Origin: Patiria miniata | Taxonomy: Eukaryota; Echinodermata; Asteroidea; Valvatida; Asterinidae | Assembly (NCBI RefSeq): GCF_015706575.1 | Contig: NW_024037072.1 | Span: 28,831,162-28,895,161, forward strand | Direction of reading: 5' to 3' | Length of the DNA stretch: 64,000 nucleotides | Shown here: piece after piece, positions 24,766 through 36,200 of the stretch | How positions within the stretch are numbered: position 1 is the first letter of the stretch | Layout: the number at the start of each line of letters is the position of its first letter | Made by a program: the position numbers and the translations under genes | Notes under the pieces: generated by a model | What the model was told of the DNA's origin: nothing | Seen by the model: only the letters and a program-made list of their open reading frames with translations | Databases searched by the model: none

Positions 24766-25785
24766 TTAAGTATTAATATACGTCAACGAGCCTTTTTACA
24801 CGGATCAATATGAGAAAAAAAATATAGAAAACGATTTTTATGTATAGGAAACGATAGCGTCGACACTGCTGTTTAGCATTAGAGACTATACGTGTTGTGC
24901 TTGTACCACCGTCGTGTACATGACGTCCATGTAGAATGGCAGACAAAAGTATCACACCACCAATATACCTATCCACTGTATTTTACAGGCTCCAGACTCC
25001 AGAAAACACGAACAAAAGACCTTTTCCCCCGAAACTGAAAAGTATGAACATGGGGGTCGTGAGGCGGAACAAAATCGTCCCATTGAAAATGTACAGGGGT
25101 TCAAACCTTCGGGTCGTTTTTAATTCCCTTAAATCTATAGTCCATCATTTGCAGCCATCCGAAAAAGTAACTGGCGTATTATTGTTGAAAAACATACTTG
25201 GTTGAAAGATAGTAAGTGGACTAAACTCCCTGTGAAATTAATCTTTCTGGCAAGCTATCATTTTGAAGTAATCAACAAAAGAAGGCCTTTCCAACGGTGA
25301 CGCACCGTAGGAAAATTTAAATTAGTAGTTCGTTTTGTTATTCGGCGCAGCGCGCGCAAGCATTGGAACGACGCACAGGAGGGCGCGGTTGCTATAATTC
25401 GTCGGATCAGTGCGCGACATCGCGTATAGCTGCAATTCAAAACAATTCAAAACATGATTCAGCAACTTTTGATTTGAAATTGAGATCCTAGAATGCTGTT
25501 TTTCTCAGAATATACAGCTGAAGCTGAGCTGAAACTTCCTCAGGCTAGTTGTTCAGTATCCTTCATTAGATTTTGAACACTTCTGTTGCTTCAAACGAAC
25601 AAAATGCACAAATTACAAATGATGGACTTTATCTTTAAAACACCGGTTGAACTCGATTCAGTGTAACGCCTTCTCCGTGGCGCGCTTTTCTATTAAATTT
25701 TCCAATTTTCCAAAGTTTTCTGACCACATGGCCCGAGTTTCACATCGTGCTCACTCGAACTCGCACACACGATGACAAACGTGTA

Positions 25786-28700
25786 CCGTAATTTTCGGAA
25801 TATAAGCCGCGGCTTATACGTTGATTTTGCCCAAGAAAATGTTTACTGCGGCTTATACACAGGGCGGCTTATACGCCGAGCCTTGAAGAATAAAAATGAA
25901 ATTCACATGTGTATTTAATGTACTGGTATAAGAAGAGATATGTTGCTGAAATGAATTAAGAAAGTCATTGAACCGAAACCACGTGCCACGTAAAGGTGCC
26001 GAGCGGTAAAAAGTACGGTGAAAGCTGTCTTGATCGACGCTTGCAACAAGCCGTACGTGATTCTAGTGCTGCTGCATGCAGCATGCTTTCCCCAGCGGAC
26101 CACACCATTTGAGGTAATATAGGGGTGTACTATCTTGGAAACAATAATTACCAATATTTCCGCTGTTTAAAAAAAAGGAAAAAGACGACTAATACTTTTT
26201 ATGGTGATCGAAACATTTCTGTATTCGATAATCAGTTGTTCAACGTCACAATATAATTTGTGTACTTCGAATGTATTCAAGAAACGATGTAAATCTCAAA
26301 ACAGGGACTACATCACCCCTAACAAAATTAATGGATTCGTCCATGAAAATGGCAGCATCGTTTTGACTATTTTCGAAGAAAGTTACGATCGAAACTTGAA
26401 TACTGCTCGTTAGTTATCACAACAAATTGATAAGTTTTGAGATAAAAACGGACCTGTATATTTTTAGGACAAAACAAATCAGCATCTGTTGCCACAGAGC
26501 AAGATTTGTACGTAGCGCTCATTGATCTCCATATACACAGACTGGATAGGACATCGCGCCGTGTTTGTGCACGAATGCGCGGCCGAACAATGGCGGCGCG
26601 TTTACTGTCAGACGGGTAAACGCGCATTGTGCTTTCACTTTGTTTACTTTGGAAAATTGATTATCGAGCGACATTTTTCTTACAGGAGGGAAATCAAGCG
26701 CTCCTCCAAAACCAATCTTAAACTAACTGAACGATGAAGAGTTACCCTCAATCCCTCCAAACAGCTTTTCCACACTTTCTTGATATACACTTTATTATGC
26801 ATTTTCGAAATTCAAGAACCCCCATTTCCTTTTCCTTTTTTTTTTTAAATCCCTCCTCCTCCCAAAAATGATTGTAAGTAAATTGCCATTTTATTTTTGG
26901 CACATTGGTCATTAGAGCACACTGAATTACTCCATCAATGAAATGATTATTGTATTAATAATATGCTGAAATGACATCATATTTTTTAACTGAACACTCA
27001 CACGAGAAATTGTATGGATATTCATTCAAATGATTGATATATTTATTAAAAACCCGAACATAAATCAATTAGAATCTAAAAGGTAAGGAAAAACCTTAAT
27101 TTTACAAAGTAATCAGTAAAAACTTCTTCCCGTCCCTAGATTGATCAGGGAATGACATCGTTCACCTCCTGTGATATTGTGTGAAAGGAGATGAATCACA
27201 AAGCAAAATTCTATTTTTGTCAAAGAATAATTCAAGCTACGCACGGTCTTGTTTTATAATTAAATGTTTAGCTATACTTCTGAAAATAAATATAATTACT
27301 TGTAAGTATAATGGGAATCGTTTTTGTGAGCGAATATGACGGTGTATTAATGGCTATAACTAATAAGCTTATATAACGGCGTACACAATATAATTTCAAA
27401 CCGTAAAAGTACTCATTGCTTTCTTCACCATACAAACTGTCAATAATGTGTCAGTCATCTTGGAGCTCACAAAAATACTTGCGTTGAACCCCACAGCTTC
27501 TTTCCAAAAAGAAAAATCAATCAATCTTAACAGGTTTACATAAAGACTGAATAGATTAAGTCAAACTCTCAGATGCCCATCACATCGCATGTTCCATTCA
27601 GTGGATGATATACGGTATTCGATTCCATCCCTCCGTGAAGTTCTCCATTTTCGTCCGTCTCGGAAATCGTCCTGCAGCTGGTAGTTTTTGCTATGGCTTT
27701 GCTGAAGTTCTTTGTTTGATATGAAGGTCAATCGGCCGGTTGTGCAGTAATTTAGCATAAACCATCTCCTCGGTTTCTCTTTATAAAGAATAGAAACATT
27801 TCGGTAGGCGTTTAAGGCAGACATAATTCAATCAGATTTTGCATATAAAAGTTATAAAAGTTATTTGAATAAACTATTTTAAACAAGTCAACTTTTGTTC
27901 ATTGCCATTGCCATTGCCGGGTCAGTCATGCACGTTTAGGCCTATGTCTTTTAAAGAAAAATGATGCCGACCAGCATGACACTGACAGGCCTAGACTTAT
28001 GGAATTTGAACAGAATATCTCGCTATAGCTACCAAACAGGCCTCCATCCCCTCAAACTCACAGCGACATTAACGATATTATAATTTGCTTTGTCGTTCCC
28101 ATGTTCATATTCCTCCATGCCATGTTGTATAGGCCTCGTTAAAAAAAACAACTTACTTGCGAATAATTGTCCTATTCTTCAACGCTCCTTACTTCCCGAC
28201 TCCAGCAATCTAATGCTGCGCACACCTTGACTTTACTACTCGTCGATTTTGATCAATTTAGATCTCTGTTTCTTTTATTCTTTCAAAAATGACAAAGAAA
28301 CCGAAGAAAAGCCAACTTCATTTTTTAATCCTCCGTTCGAAAGTGTACACAATTCGAATGCGAATTTGTGTTCTTTACCCTTTTCAAAAAACGCGCGCGC
28401 GGACGCACGTTCGTACGCGATGTCCTATCCAGTCTGTGTATATGGAGATCAATGGTAGCGCTCCAGTCAGACAACACACGCAATGGGGGAAAATCACGGT
28501 GGGTTGCATACTCTCTCACGTGCTGCAGGAAAAAGTTGTCTTAGGCCGGCGCGCGGCGCAGGCTGCCGCGCCGGGCGATGTATTAACTTTTACGGCCGGG
28601 GACCGGACGGGTCAGCCGGCAGCAATTCCCGGTGGTTATTTCTCATCATCAATTTCCACATTTTTTTGTGAGAGTATCGATTGTAAATGATTTGACACAA

Positions 28701-28830
28701 CTTTTGGAGGCCTTACAAAATTGAAACCGCTGCCGTCGGTGCGGCTTATACGCCGACTTCAAATCTTAATTTGCAGATTTTTGCGTGCTGCGGCTTATAC
28801 GCCGCGCGGCTTATATTCCGAAAATTACGG
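25786..28830. mobile_element. DNA transposon with GCGGCTTATAC ends, interrupted copy
   Basis: Inverted ends CCGTAATTTTCGGAATATAA and the reverse at 28806-28830 are flanked by GTA on both sides (25783-25785, 28831-28833). A GCGGCTTATAC motif repeats several times just inside each end. A 3-bp duplication is used by PIF/Harbinger, CACTA and Zator elements; the choice between them is open. Without the nested 1935-bp element it is ~1.1 kb. No transposase is recognised. Confidence 0.7.
26520..28454. mobile_element. 1935-bp hAT-like element nested in the above
   Basis: The inverted ends begin CATTGATCTCCATATACACA and run for ~38 bp, mirrored at 28417-28454. Perfect 8-bp direct repeats GTAGCGCT flank it (26512-26519, 28455-28462). 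The duplicated block B carries the single, uninterrupted GTAGCGCT at 43178-43185, a true empty site. The 8-bp duplication suggests hAT; P-type elements also make 8 bp. An 87-residue minus-strand frame (27561-27824) is not recognised, so the element looks non-autonomous. Confidence 0.85.
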
Positions 28831-29714
28831 GTAGATGCCAACGCAAAAACCGCAAGCAGGAGCATAACTATCATAATACACTAATGTATTCAACTACCAG
28901 GAAAACCTTGGCGTTGATTGGTCAATATTGCAACGTTAATATCACGTGTATTTTCACGATCACGTGCCTGACATGTTGTGCGGGCAAGTTGATGCAGTAA
29001 ACCGTGAGTGAAATCTGTTCAATGACGTCTCAGTTTCGAACACTGGTTTTCGAACAACTTATCAGAACATTTTTTATGTCTTTTTGCACCACGAAGGTAC
29101 AGAAAATAGCCCCGAAAATGTAAACAAAAATGGTGAACAAGTAAGGCCGATGTACGATACTTCCAAAAAATGGGGAAATCGCCGCGGTGGACAAGTGACT
29201 ATCGTCACGCGTCATGTTTACCGGCGTGCCGTGGTACGTGACCGGCCGAGGGTGCCATGTCAAACACGGCATGGCAACACACATATGATCACACGGTAAG
29301 GGGCTCAGACCACGTGTAGTGAACTTAAAAATGGGAGAGTGAAGGCTCATTTTAGCGCACGGTTTTTGCCGAGGTGGATGTTCTACGTGACCTTAGAAAC
29401 TCAGATAAACTACTTCGAGTTGAACTTGCTGCACTTTAAACGATGTCTGGACGCTCGGTAGTTTTAACGACCGTTTTAACTGTTACCGCTTTAGCTAACA
29501 CGGCCAATTTGTCAATGATTTCTCACTTTGTTCTTTTTCAAAAGCATCTAAAATCGTCACAAGTAAATACTATCCGTCACTTTTTTTATGCACAAAATAA
29601 AAACTTAAAAATGTTTTGTCCCGTGCGCACGATGTCAAGGCATATTAGCACGGCTCCTTTAGCTTTCCGATTTTCGGAGTGGAAAAAAAAATACCTGTGT
29701 TATTCGGGTTACCA

Positions 29715-29990
29715 TCCCAGGCGCGGATCCAGGTGGGGGGTTTTGGGTGTCAAACCCCCCCCCCCCCCAAAAAAAAAAATCTGTCAAAAAAATATCATAC
29801 GAATTCCTAAAAGATAATGCGAAGCCCCCGGCCCCCCCCCCCCCTGCTGTGACACCCCCAAAAAAATTATACTTGTATAATGTCCGCCTGTTCAAAATAC
29901 GGTACACAATTTTTTATTCTAGTGTTAATAATCGTCGAATTTGAACAGCACCCCCTATTGAAATATATGGGCCCCGGGGTCTTGCCTAAT
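29715..29990. mobile_element. G/C-run hAT-type MITE, block A
   Basis: It starts CAGGCGCGGATCCAGG and continues through G and C runs to an AATCGTCGAATTTGAACAGC block, the same parts as at 8891-9299. The right border is uncertain. It is duplicated at about 44440-44700. Confidence 0.5.
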
Positions 29991-30041
29991 TAATCAGCAA
30001 ATCTTTTCACGCGAAATATATTACATAGACTACTTTTCTGG

Positions 30042-30106
30042 TAGCAGAAAGCAGAAAAGTAGAAAAATGCATTTTAGCAAAACGTTCAATCTGCTTTTCT
30101 GCTATT
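30042..30106. repeat. 66-bp palindromic micro-element, block A
   Basis: TAGCAGAAAGCAGAAAAG at the left and CTTTTCTGCTA at the right enclose TGCATTTT. It is the same unit as 16407-16472, inverted. Confidence 0.5.
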
Positions 30107-30950
30107 CTGAACCTCCATAACAATAGGTATTGTTTGTTCGTCATGTTTGACTTTCCGGTAGACGCCAGACAGAATAAAACGGCGACTCATTCTGAAGTTA
30201 AAGTGGAAGTCTGCAGCGAGGAAAAACCCAGTGCGTCGCCATTTTTACAGTGTAACTATCCTTCAAAGTGTCACATTGACACGTTCACTTGCACGCAGCG
30301 CTATAAACAATTGGCTGCATGCAGAAAGGGATCAAAGTGAGCCAAAATAATTTTAAAAAAACCAACAACAACAACAATAAGTGGTAAAACACATTTCACT
30401 ATACAAGGTTTTCCGACCCGTAACGATGAAATCTCAAGGTCTATCAGCGAAAGGCTGTTTTGTTTATTATTCCATTCATACGAGTATATTAGCGTACATT
30501 TGTATAGATGTATTATTGAAAATCACAATGAAATTGATCTGCCAGTGCCTTAAGTTACAATATTGGTCAAAGCATGCTTTAACTCTTTCAGTGCCCACGA
30601 AATTTGAAAAGTTTAACCCTAAAGTGCCTAACTTCGAGCGTTTTTTTAATTGTTCAAAATTCTGTAAAAAAAAAAAAGTAAATAAGTTTTACTCGCTAAA
30701 TCTGTTCTTGTTGCTCTCTGGTATATCCTTGGTATATTGGAAAGTCAATGGTACTCCACATACATAGTGATACACCCTGAAACACTGTCCTGCACACAGG
30801 GGAATTCCGTACTTTTTGCAGAAAATACGAGTGTCAGTGCTGCGCCCTCTCGCAAGAACTCGAATGAAACAAATAAATACAGGTCGTACCTGAACAAAGA
30901 TGATATTATTAGAAAGAGCGAGAGCGCCCCTTGTGATAACATGCTTACTC

Positions 30951-31072
30951 TACCTCGTACATTTGTACATGTACGAAGTTTGGCGATTTTAAGTACGAAC
31001 ATTACCTCGTACATGTACGAGGTTGGCAATTTCGAGCTAACAAATATACCTGGTATATGTACGACTTTGGTA
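30951..31072. repeat. Array of TACCTCGTACATGTACGA palindromes
   Basis: Three spaced units each hold a near-palindrome around GTACATGTAC followed by a GTTTGGC or GTTGGC word. The central unit, 31004-31023, is a perfect 20-bp palindrome. The duplicate array is at 45672-45782. Confidence 0.5.
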
Positions 31073-31738
31073 CTGTCGGATAATGTATGTTTTTACAAAC
31101 ATTCCTTAAGCTTTGTGATATCATCATAGATGGGTTTTGTATCGATAACCACCAAAAAATGACGAATTGAGTTAAGTCACCACGGTATCCAAAGGCAGAT
31201 TACCCTGACAAAAGCTACTCGTATCAGGTAGACGATATTCAGGTATTAGGCCTACATAAGTTGTAGGTTTCACTTTGGAAAGTCTGTGGACGGTACCCAG
31301 AATAGGCAAAAGCTTTATAGTCATTGGCCCTATGTATATATACTAGCATGTGCGGCAAGCAATATCGCCTTTGTAACTTCTGGAGGAATCTGAGGCGTTC
31401 ATTTTAATCTCTTAAAGAAAATTTAGAGTGTTTTTCCTCACTGTTTGCCTTATTTTACTGTGGTATAACCCAACGACAAAATATTTCTGGACGATTGGGA
31501 CACGTTACAAATTAAAAACAGACGAAAGCAGATATTTTGAATTGTCCTCCTTGACGGCGTTTGTTATTGGCCAGTTATAAACTGTTTTCGACGGTGTTTA
31601 AAAGGCGAGTTAAAAACAACCACGTGACGAGCTCTTGACCAATAGGAATGACATGGTAATGTATTATTTCTTTGAAGTATGTTCACACTGAATAACGAAA
31701 TTAGATCTACTGATCATATCTAATGCAACTATCGTTCT

Positions 31739-32058
31739 AAAAACGTCAGTGAAGGGCAAAACCTAATTTGATTTATATCACCCCGACGCAAAATTCCATC
31801 TTATAATAGTTAATGCGGTACCCGCTGCTATGTACATCAGATTCGAGCCGGCCACCCGATCCCGTTAGCTCGGTGGTCGAGTGGTAAGACATATGCACTA
31901 GAAAGCAGGACGGTCGAGGGTTCGAGTCCCAACCGAGTGATTTTTTCCAACTTTCACTCGGGAGGTAACACACTGAGTATACAGTTTTTAAAAACGTCGG
32001 TGAAGGGCAAAACCTAATTTGATTTATATCACCCCGACGCAAAATTCCATCTTATAAT
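31739..32058 (+). mobile_element. Composite tRNA-derived SINE with terminal direct repeats
   Basis: It is flanked by a perfect 12-bp target duplication AACTATCGTTCT (31727-31738 and 32059-32070); block B has the single site at 46451-46462. Order: a 66-bp tail module (31741-31806), a linker of ~55 bp, a tRNA-like head from about 31866 with paired CTCGGT/ACCGAG ends and a GTC...GAC D-arm, B box GGTTCGAGTCC, a short CCGAGTGA...TCACTCGG hairpin, then the tail module again (31993-32058). The tail itself can fold (CGTCGGTGA with TCACCCCGACG). A Ser-like head (anticodon loop CTAGAAA) is an inference. Confidence 0.85.
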
Positions 32059-32884
32059 AACTATCGTTCTGCTCCTGACCCTTACTCTTCCTATAACCTC
32101 TAAAATTCTTGGTTAACAATTTACTTTGCGAAATGTAAACACCACTAAACTGGCATCCTCCCTAATTGAGTTATATTAAAAACAATGATTTCTATCAAAC
32201 ACTTAAAGGAACCCAGGACTACCAGTAAGAAGAACTGACATCATATTGACAAAACTGAAAGCCTGTGCAAATGAGTCACGAAGCAGACTATTTTGTGATA
32301 AAGGCAAAACCCGTGTGACTTAACTCTCCAGGAAAATATGATCACGTCGTAGCAACTAAGCATGTTCTCTATGTTCGATTTTACAAAGTTCTCTATAGGT
32401 AAATGCATCCATGCACTTAGAAAACCTTCCGTTATCACCGAGAATTAAAAGTTAAAACACGCGGCAAGAACTGATCTGGTAGGTACTTATTTCCATGCAT
32501 TCTTAATGCATAGCTTGCATGTACCGCACGCTTTCGCATGTTCGAATTTTGTTAGCGAACGGGTCTTTGCATGGGAACACCGAGGCCTACAATCCTCGTG
32601 TCTAATAACTGCGAAATTTGTAACAGCAAACTGACTATTGACACGAAATGAAACACTCTCACTAAATTCAGGTTCACTTCCTGTGTTTCTGTCGCCAGTC
32701 ATGGGACTGCAACAAATGCATTCCTTTGTCATTGTTTGTGCCCCGTTACTCGTGGCTGGTCTTGTCAATGGTCGCGTGCTTGCTCCAAAATGATTGGTCT
32801 TTTTCCTGTCTCAACTACAATACTGGAAAGGACGTAAATTGCAGGTTATTATGTCCGATCCATGTTCACGTACAAGTTATACAC

Positions 32885-33075
32885 TGTAAAAAATAATGGG
32901 TAAAACACTGTTGGGCAATATAATTTTACCCAACATTGGTTTGAAATTACTAAATTTGGGTAAACATTTTCCAACAATTGGGAAAAATTCGCCCTAGAGT
33001 TTAACCTGTTGATATGTTGATCAACGTTGGTCTACATATCAACCCACTTTGCCCAACGTGTTTACAGTGTACATC
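32885..33075. mobile_element. Short MITE with ACACTGTAAA ends, gene 3 flank
   Basis: The ends are ACACTGTAAAAAA and TTTACAGTGTA, with GGGTAAA and TTGGGCAA words mirrored inside; the flanking TA fits a Tc1/mariner-type MITE. The same unit is in the gene 4 flank at 47280-47475. Confidence 0.6.
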
Positions 33076-33237
33076 ATGAACAAAGCCAACAGACTCAGAT
33101 GATGCCCCTCCCCGTTCCAATACCTCACTCAACTGGTCCCTCACAATTTTACAAGAACTCGAAGTCGCTCATCAAAACCGTTCCAGTTTCGAAATGGATC
33201 GACAGTTTAATCCAGTCAGATTCACTTTGGATTTCAC

Positions 33238-36200
33238 TTATCGCTTTGATGAAGTGGTGACATTGACAAGCCACATGCCAAATTCCTTGAATTTGCTCAG
33301 TTTCGCTGGGTGACCGCGTATATTAGCGGCATGCATGACTACTGTGGAGTGGTTCTGCTTTTGCCACGATGGGTCGAAAAATGTAGATCCCCATGGAAAC
33401 AGGTCCTCGTCTAGTATCGTGATATTCACATGTACGGGTTTATCAGCCGTTAACAGTCCGTTCATTACTCTTTGATCAGGCGGGAATTCTCCCTTTTTCT
33501 TGTTGTTATCCATAAGTTCGACCCACGTCCTTACGAACTGGATGGTCGCATTGGTCGGTTTCAGGTAAATGAAGCCAGAGCAGAAATGCGTTTTGCTAAT
33601 TATCCTTGTTTTAGAGAAGCTTCTGATACTTATGTCAAAGTCTCCCTGAAAGTATGGAAAGGGGTCCCGAAACCAAAACGTGTCCGAGTCGGAAAACAGA
33701 ACCTCCAGGCCTTGCTCTAATAAAGTCAAAATGTAGGCCTGGCGTTTGTTCATAATCCCGTAGTAGTGACTGCCATGACGACGAGAGGGCTCTATTTCAT
33801 CCATTTCCCCCGAGTTGGTTTTCTGAACATAAATTGCAGGGTCACCCTTGGCATACTTGAGCAACAGATCGTAAGCCTTCTGATCCTCTGCGATGACTGT
33901 GGTGTTGACGCAAACTCCAATCCTCTTGACACTCTCTAGCATGTTCAGCGCGATATCCACGAAGGCGAGATTTGCCGTAGTCAGCATAACCACGCCGGGT
34001 CTCTTCTTGATGTCAGCCAATGTGCAATTGGACAGTTGTCCACGGATCGGCATTAGCAGTTCCCCATTCTGGCGAACAAAAGCCGATTTGTTAAATACTT
34101 CTCTTGTGCCGGTTGGTTCGCAATCACATTGTTTTTCAGCACTCAACTTCCCGACAGGTTTAAGCACAACGGTGGATATGTGAGAGTAATCTGCAAATTA
34201 AAGAATTAAAAAAAATCAAAGAAAGCTTGTTACTCGTATACACGAGTTACAAGCTCAGTGCCCCTGGCCTAAAGTAAGCCCACTAAGTCACATGCATTAC
34301 TACGGCGCTCCATGAGTGCCATCCACTTCTTTATTTCCTCAAATAATTTATCACGTCATGTTGACATACCGCCGAGAGTAAGGCGACTTAATCACATAAT
34401 TGTATCGCTAAGTCGACTTACCGAAGTCAACTTGACGACTTGTCCAGATGCATTATCTCTCCAAGTCGACTTCCGTAAGTCGACATGACGACTTGTCCAG
34501 ATGTATTATTTCGTCAAGTCGACTTTCCGAAGTCGAGATGACGACTTGTCCAGATGTATTAACTCGCCAAGTTGACTTCTCGAAGTCGAGATGACGACTT
34601 GTCCAGATGTATTATCTCGCCAAGTTGACTTCTCGAAGTCGAGATGACGATTTGTCCAGATGAAATATCTCGCTAAGTCGACTTCCTGAAGTCGAGATGA
34701 CAACTTGTCGAGATAAATTATCTTGCCAAGTCGACTTACGATGTGAAGATGATGACATGCAAAAATCTCGTCCTGCATGGATATCCCGTCGTTGAAGCAC
34801 TGTCGTGGATTCTCTCATGTTCGTCGGTGCATTTGAGGTTTCCCCACCCGTTCTTATATGAACAATAAACTGTCAGATGAACAAGAGATAAACTGTAGGG
34901 TATTGACATGATCTGGGTCGAAGTTGATTTGTGTTTTCTTTATTTTCAACTTGCTTTCAATTACTCCCCAAGCTTCGTAGGAAATCACACCTCTGCCTTG
35001 TTTTCCCCTATTTATCCCGTTGAAAAGTAATTCACTTCACGTGAAACATTAACAATCATAAATTTACAAAAAATGTCTTTATTGACAGGTTGCCTAAAAA
35101 TGACACTTACAAATTCAAGATTTGCTTTAAATCATATTGAGATCATATTTAGGATAAAACGACTCTCACGGCTTAAATTGGAATATCGAAAAATTAGCAA
35201 AACTCTTGTCTGATATATTTAATAAAAAATCACTATAAAAGCTCTTATTGCCATTATTAAATCTGGGGAATGAAGACAAAGACAAATTTGTGTTAATTTC
35301 AATATTTTAAATGGAGAGCGCCGGGGGGGGGGGCATTTGTTGCAGGACATTATATTATTTTACATTTCGTTCGGAAAAGAAAAATCGAAATTTTGAAAAA
35401 GCACGTAAATAATTATACCAACAATAACCTTTCAAATTCCCAAAACTATACAATCATGCGTTGTATGTTCGTCAAGCTTAACATCTTTTCCATTGATGAT
35501 TATACCCAAACGCTTTGCATCAAAGCAACAATACCTTTTCAATAAAAACACTCTTAAGAACATCATTAATCATCCGTCTTTGTGCCGCTTCATGTGTGGA
35601 AAGGAAAAAGACGAGCAGACGTTTTGAATTTTTATGAACATCAACAAAAGAGACACAACCATTAGTTGCCTCTGCACGCCGCATTTTGATCAAATTTTCA
35701 GTCTCGGTGTCGTCGGGTATTAGTTTCTAGGAATGCTATTTAATAATTAAGAAATATCAAGTCCGTTTGCGAAAATAATTTACACGTTTCAAAATGTACC
35801 ACAAACGTATTGACACTCAACTTTCCTTAGTTCTAATTTTACATGTCTTTGTGTGTGTTTACTCGACTAAACCACAGATGTCGCCGGTTTGATGCCCCAT
35901 GAGTTTGTAAGCTGGATAAATACAATCTACAAAGAAATAAATGTCGTCGAATTGTTTGGTTTGTTGTTTTATATTTTGAGAACATCATAATGATGTAAAT
36001 AATAGTTGAAGACTTATTTTGAGGTAAAATCAAATGTTCTTGTGGCAATAAACAAAAGACAAGTCAAGCCTAGCCAAGCTTTTCCCAAATTATAAAAAAA
36101 TTATATTCAACTGGTTCCGAATGGCTATTCAATTGAGGCCTTTGGGTGCATCTGTGTACACAATAGACCATTCGTGTGACGTTACGGGGTAATCCTGTAC

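Larger units (their letters stand above)
22640..34000. repeat. Segmental duplication, left copy (A)
   Basis: It covers gene 2's intron, exon 1 and upstream DNA, gene 3's 3' flank, and most of gene 3's exon 2. It aligns end to end with 39294-48400 with only scattered substitutions. Coordinates keep a constant offset (16665 at exon 1) until the 1943-bp hAT-like insertion at 26520, then 14722, then 14392 after the 332-bp SINE insertion at 31739. Subtracting these leaves ~9.1 kb, the same as copy B. Open reading frames shared by A and B in 24.9-31.1 kb are therefore copies, not independent evidence of genes. Confidence 0.9.

Noticed and set aside
24936-25205. 89-codon frame conserved at 41602-41871
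   Set aside because: Its conservation follows entirely from the young block duplication; genes 1 and 4 lack it.
29443-29817. 124-codon frame with partner at 44163-44666
   Set aside because: The same block duplication explains it; the C-terminal part is translated poly-C MITE sequence.
31866-31945. Functional tRNA-Ser gene
   Set aside because: The acceptor pairing is short, the sequence is followed by a SINE tail, and the whole unit is a dated retro-insertion.
34506-34818. Repetitive frames with DKLSSRL and STSR motifs
   Set aside because: They are translations of the 53-bp tandem array in the foldback arm.
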